A stretch of 5,132 nt of DNA from Alcanivorax sp. (lineage in GTDB: Bacteria; Pseudomonadota; Gammaproteobacteria; Pseudomonadales; Alcanivoracaceae). Both the position numbers and the translations under genes were made by a program. Under the pieces are notes generated by a model. That model saw nothing but the letters and a program-made list of their open reading frames with translations, made no database searches and was not told the DNA's origin. The DNA lies in the NCBI GenBank assembly GCA_007135015.1, contig SLJS01000318.1, positions 1 to 5,132 of the forward strand, in the 5' to 3' direction. This document shows, in pieces, positions 4,051 to 5,132 of this stretch. Positions within the stretch are counted from its first letter, which is position 1. Every line of letters starts with the position of its first letter.

Positions 4051-5132
4051 ATGGCTGGCAAGACGCTTTACGACAAACTCTGGGATGCACATCTGGTGAC
4101 CGAGCGCGATGACGGCTCGGCGCTGCTGTATATCGACCGGCATATCATCCACGAGGTGACCTCGCCCCAGGCCTTCGAGGGGCTGCGGCTGGCCGGGCGG
4201 CAGCCCTGGCGCACCGGGGCCAATCTGGCCACCCTGGATCACAATGTGCCCACCACGCCCTACGCAAACGCCGGGGAGATCGAGGACGAGACCTCGCGGC
4301 TGCAGGTGACCACGCTTCAGGACAATACCCGCGAGTACGGCATCACCGAGTACGGCATTGGTGATGTGCGCCAGGGCATTGTTCATGTGATGGCGCCGGA
4401 ACAGGGGGCTGTGGTGCCTGGCATGACGGTGGTCTGTGGTGATTCGCACACTTCCACCAATGGCGCGCTGGCCTGTCTGGCCCATGGCATCGGCACCAGC
4501 GAGGTGGAGCATGTGCTGGCCACCCAGTGCCTGGTCACGCAGAAAATGAAGAACATGCTGGTGCAGGTGAATGGCGAATTGGGCCCCGGGGTCACCGCCA
4601 AGGACCTGGTGCTGCATGTGATCGGTGTCATCGGCACCGCTGGCGGCAACGGTCATGCCATCGAGTTCGCCGGCAGCGCCATCCGCGGACTGTCCATGGA
4701 AGGGCGCATGACGGTGTGCAACATGACCATCGAGGCGGGCGCCCGCGCCGGCATGGTGGCGGTGGATGACACCACCATCGACTATGTGCGCGGCCGTCCG
4801 CTGGCGCCGAAGGGTGAGCAGTGGGAGCAGGCCGAGGCCTACTGGCGCACCCTGGTTTCCGACCCGGACGCGCATTTCGACCGGGTTGTCGAGATCGATG
4901 CGGCGGACATTCGCCCCCAGGTGTCCTGGGGCACCTCGCCGGAAATGGTGGTGCCGGTGGATGAAACCCTGCCGGAGCCGTCCCGGGAAGCGGATCCGGT
5001 CCGGCGCGCCGGCATGGAGCGTGCCTATGAATACATGGGGCTCAAGCCGGGCATCCGGGCCAGCGACATCCGGCTGGACCGGGTGTTCATTGGCTCCTGC
5101 ACCAACTCGCGGATCGAGGATCTGCGCGCGGC
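4051..5132 (+). CDS. leuC: 3-isopropylmalate dehydratase large subunit, N-terminal 360 residues (partial)
   Basis: LeuC, with the small subunit LeuD, forms the cytoplasmic [4Fe-4S] enzyme that isomerises 2-isopropylmalate to 3-isopropylmalate in leucine biosynthesis. The start M-A-G-K-T-L-Y-D-K-L-W-D-A-H matches bacterial LeuC closely. Family landmarks follow in order: L-Y-I-D-R-H at 26-31, H-E-V-T-S-P-Q-A-F at 34-42, D-H-N-V at 63-66, C-G-D-S-H-T at 129-134, G-I-G-T-S-E-V-E-H at 146-154, S-M-E-G-R-M at 215-220 and G-L-K-P-G-I from 330. F-I-G-S-C-T-N-S-R places Cys350 as the first cluster ligand. The other two (C-x-x-C, about 60 residues later) and roughly 110 further residues lie beyond the edge. 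The frame is intact. The ATG at 4051 has AAGG 7 bases upstream. There is no leader peptide with a Leu run ahead of it. leuD and leuB would be expected downstream. Confidence 0.97.
   Translation, partial: MAGKTLYDKLWDAHLVTERDDGSALLYIDRHIIHEVTSPQAFEGLRLAGRQPWRTGANLATLDHNVPTTPYANAGEIEDETSRLQVTTLQDNTREYGITEYGIGDVRQGIVHVMAPEQGAVVPGMTVVCGDSHTSTNGALACLAHGIGTSEVEHVLATQCLVTQKMKNMLVQVNGELGPGVTAKDLVLHVIGVIGTAGGNGHAIEFAGSAIRGLSMEGRMTVCNMTIEAGARAGMVAVDDTTIDYVRGRPLAPKGEQWEQAEAYWRTLVSDPDAHFDRVVEIDAADIRPQVSWGTSPEMVVPVDETLPEPSREADPVRRAGMERAYEYMGLKPGIRASDIRLDRVFIGSCTNSRIEDLRA

Noticed and set aside
3895..4875. Minus-strand open frame of 326 codons over the leuC region
   Set aside because: The plus strand encodes an unmistakable LeuC across the same bases. 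The minus frame gives a His- and Gly-rich product typical of an antisense shadow.

Overview
The window reads as chromosomal DNA of a high-GC gammaproteobacterium. The 3-isopropylmalate dehydratase gene (leuC) beside a divergent LysR-family regulator is an arrangement I know from pseudomonads and relatives. The intergenic DNA is rich in REP-like and other short palindromic repeats. The large secreted protein is strongly acidic, which fits, but does not prove, a halophilic or haloalkaliphilic host such as Ectothiorhodospiraceae or Halomonadaceae. I cannot name the species.

Layout. Positions 1-186 hold a REP-like palindrome at the left edge and a strong intrinsic terminator (92-122, minus strand) that closes the first gene. 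Positions 187-2322 (minus strand) encode a 711-residue exported protein. Its parts are a signal peptide, a DUF6801-like N-terminal domain, three tandem choice-of-anchor D (ASH/HYDIN-like) beta-sandwich repeats, and a C-terminal domain of a type I associate with secreted actinobacterial proteins. It has a near-ideal ribosome binding site and a plausible promoter at 2454-2481. Positions 2323-2999 carry no convincing gene. They hold the leader and promoter of that gene, an inverted pair of REP-like elements, two facing copies of a GGGAGAGGGG-type hairpin repeat, a third REP-like element and a short 13-base direct repeat.

Positions 3000-3875 (minus strand) encode a complete 291-residue LysR-type regulator. 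A 175-base divergent region (3876-4050) contains its likely promoter, candidate T-N11-A operator boxes and a large hairpin made of 7-base repeats. Positions 4051-5132 (plus strand) hold the first 360 residues of leuC, which runs off the right edge.

Functionally, leuC belongs to leucine biosynthesis, and the LysR protein is the obvious candidate to control it, and itself, from the shared region. The secreted repeat protein is separated from this pair by repeats and shows no metabolic link to it. I see no mobile element gene, CRISPR array, tRNA or rRNA. The most unusual items are the domain architecture of the secreted protein, the density and inverted arrangement of palindromic repeats, and the hairpin just upstream of leuC.
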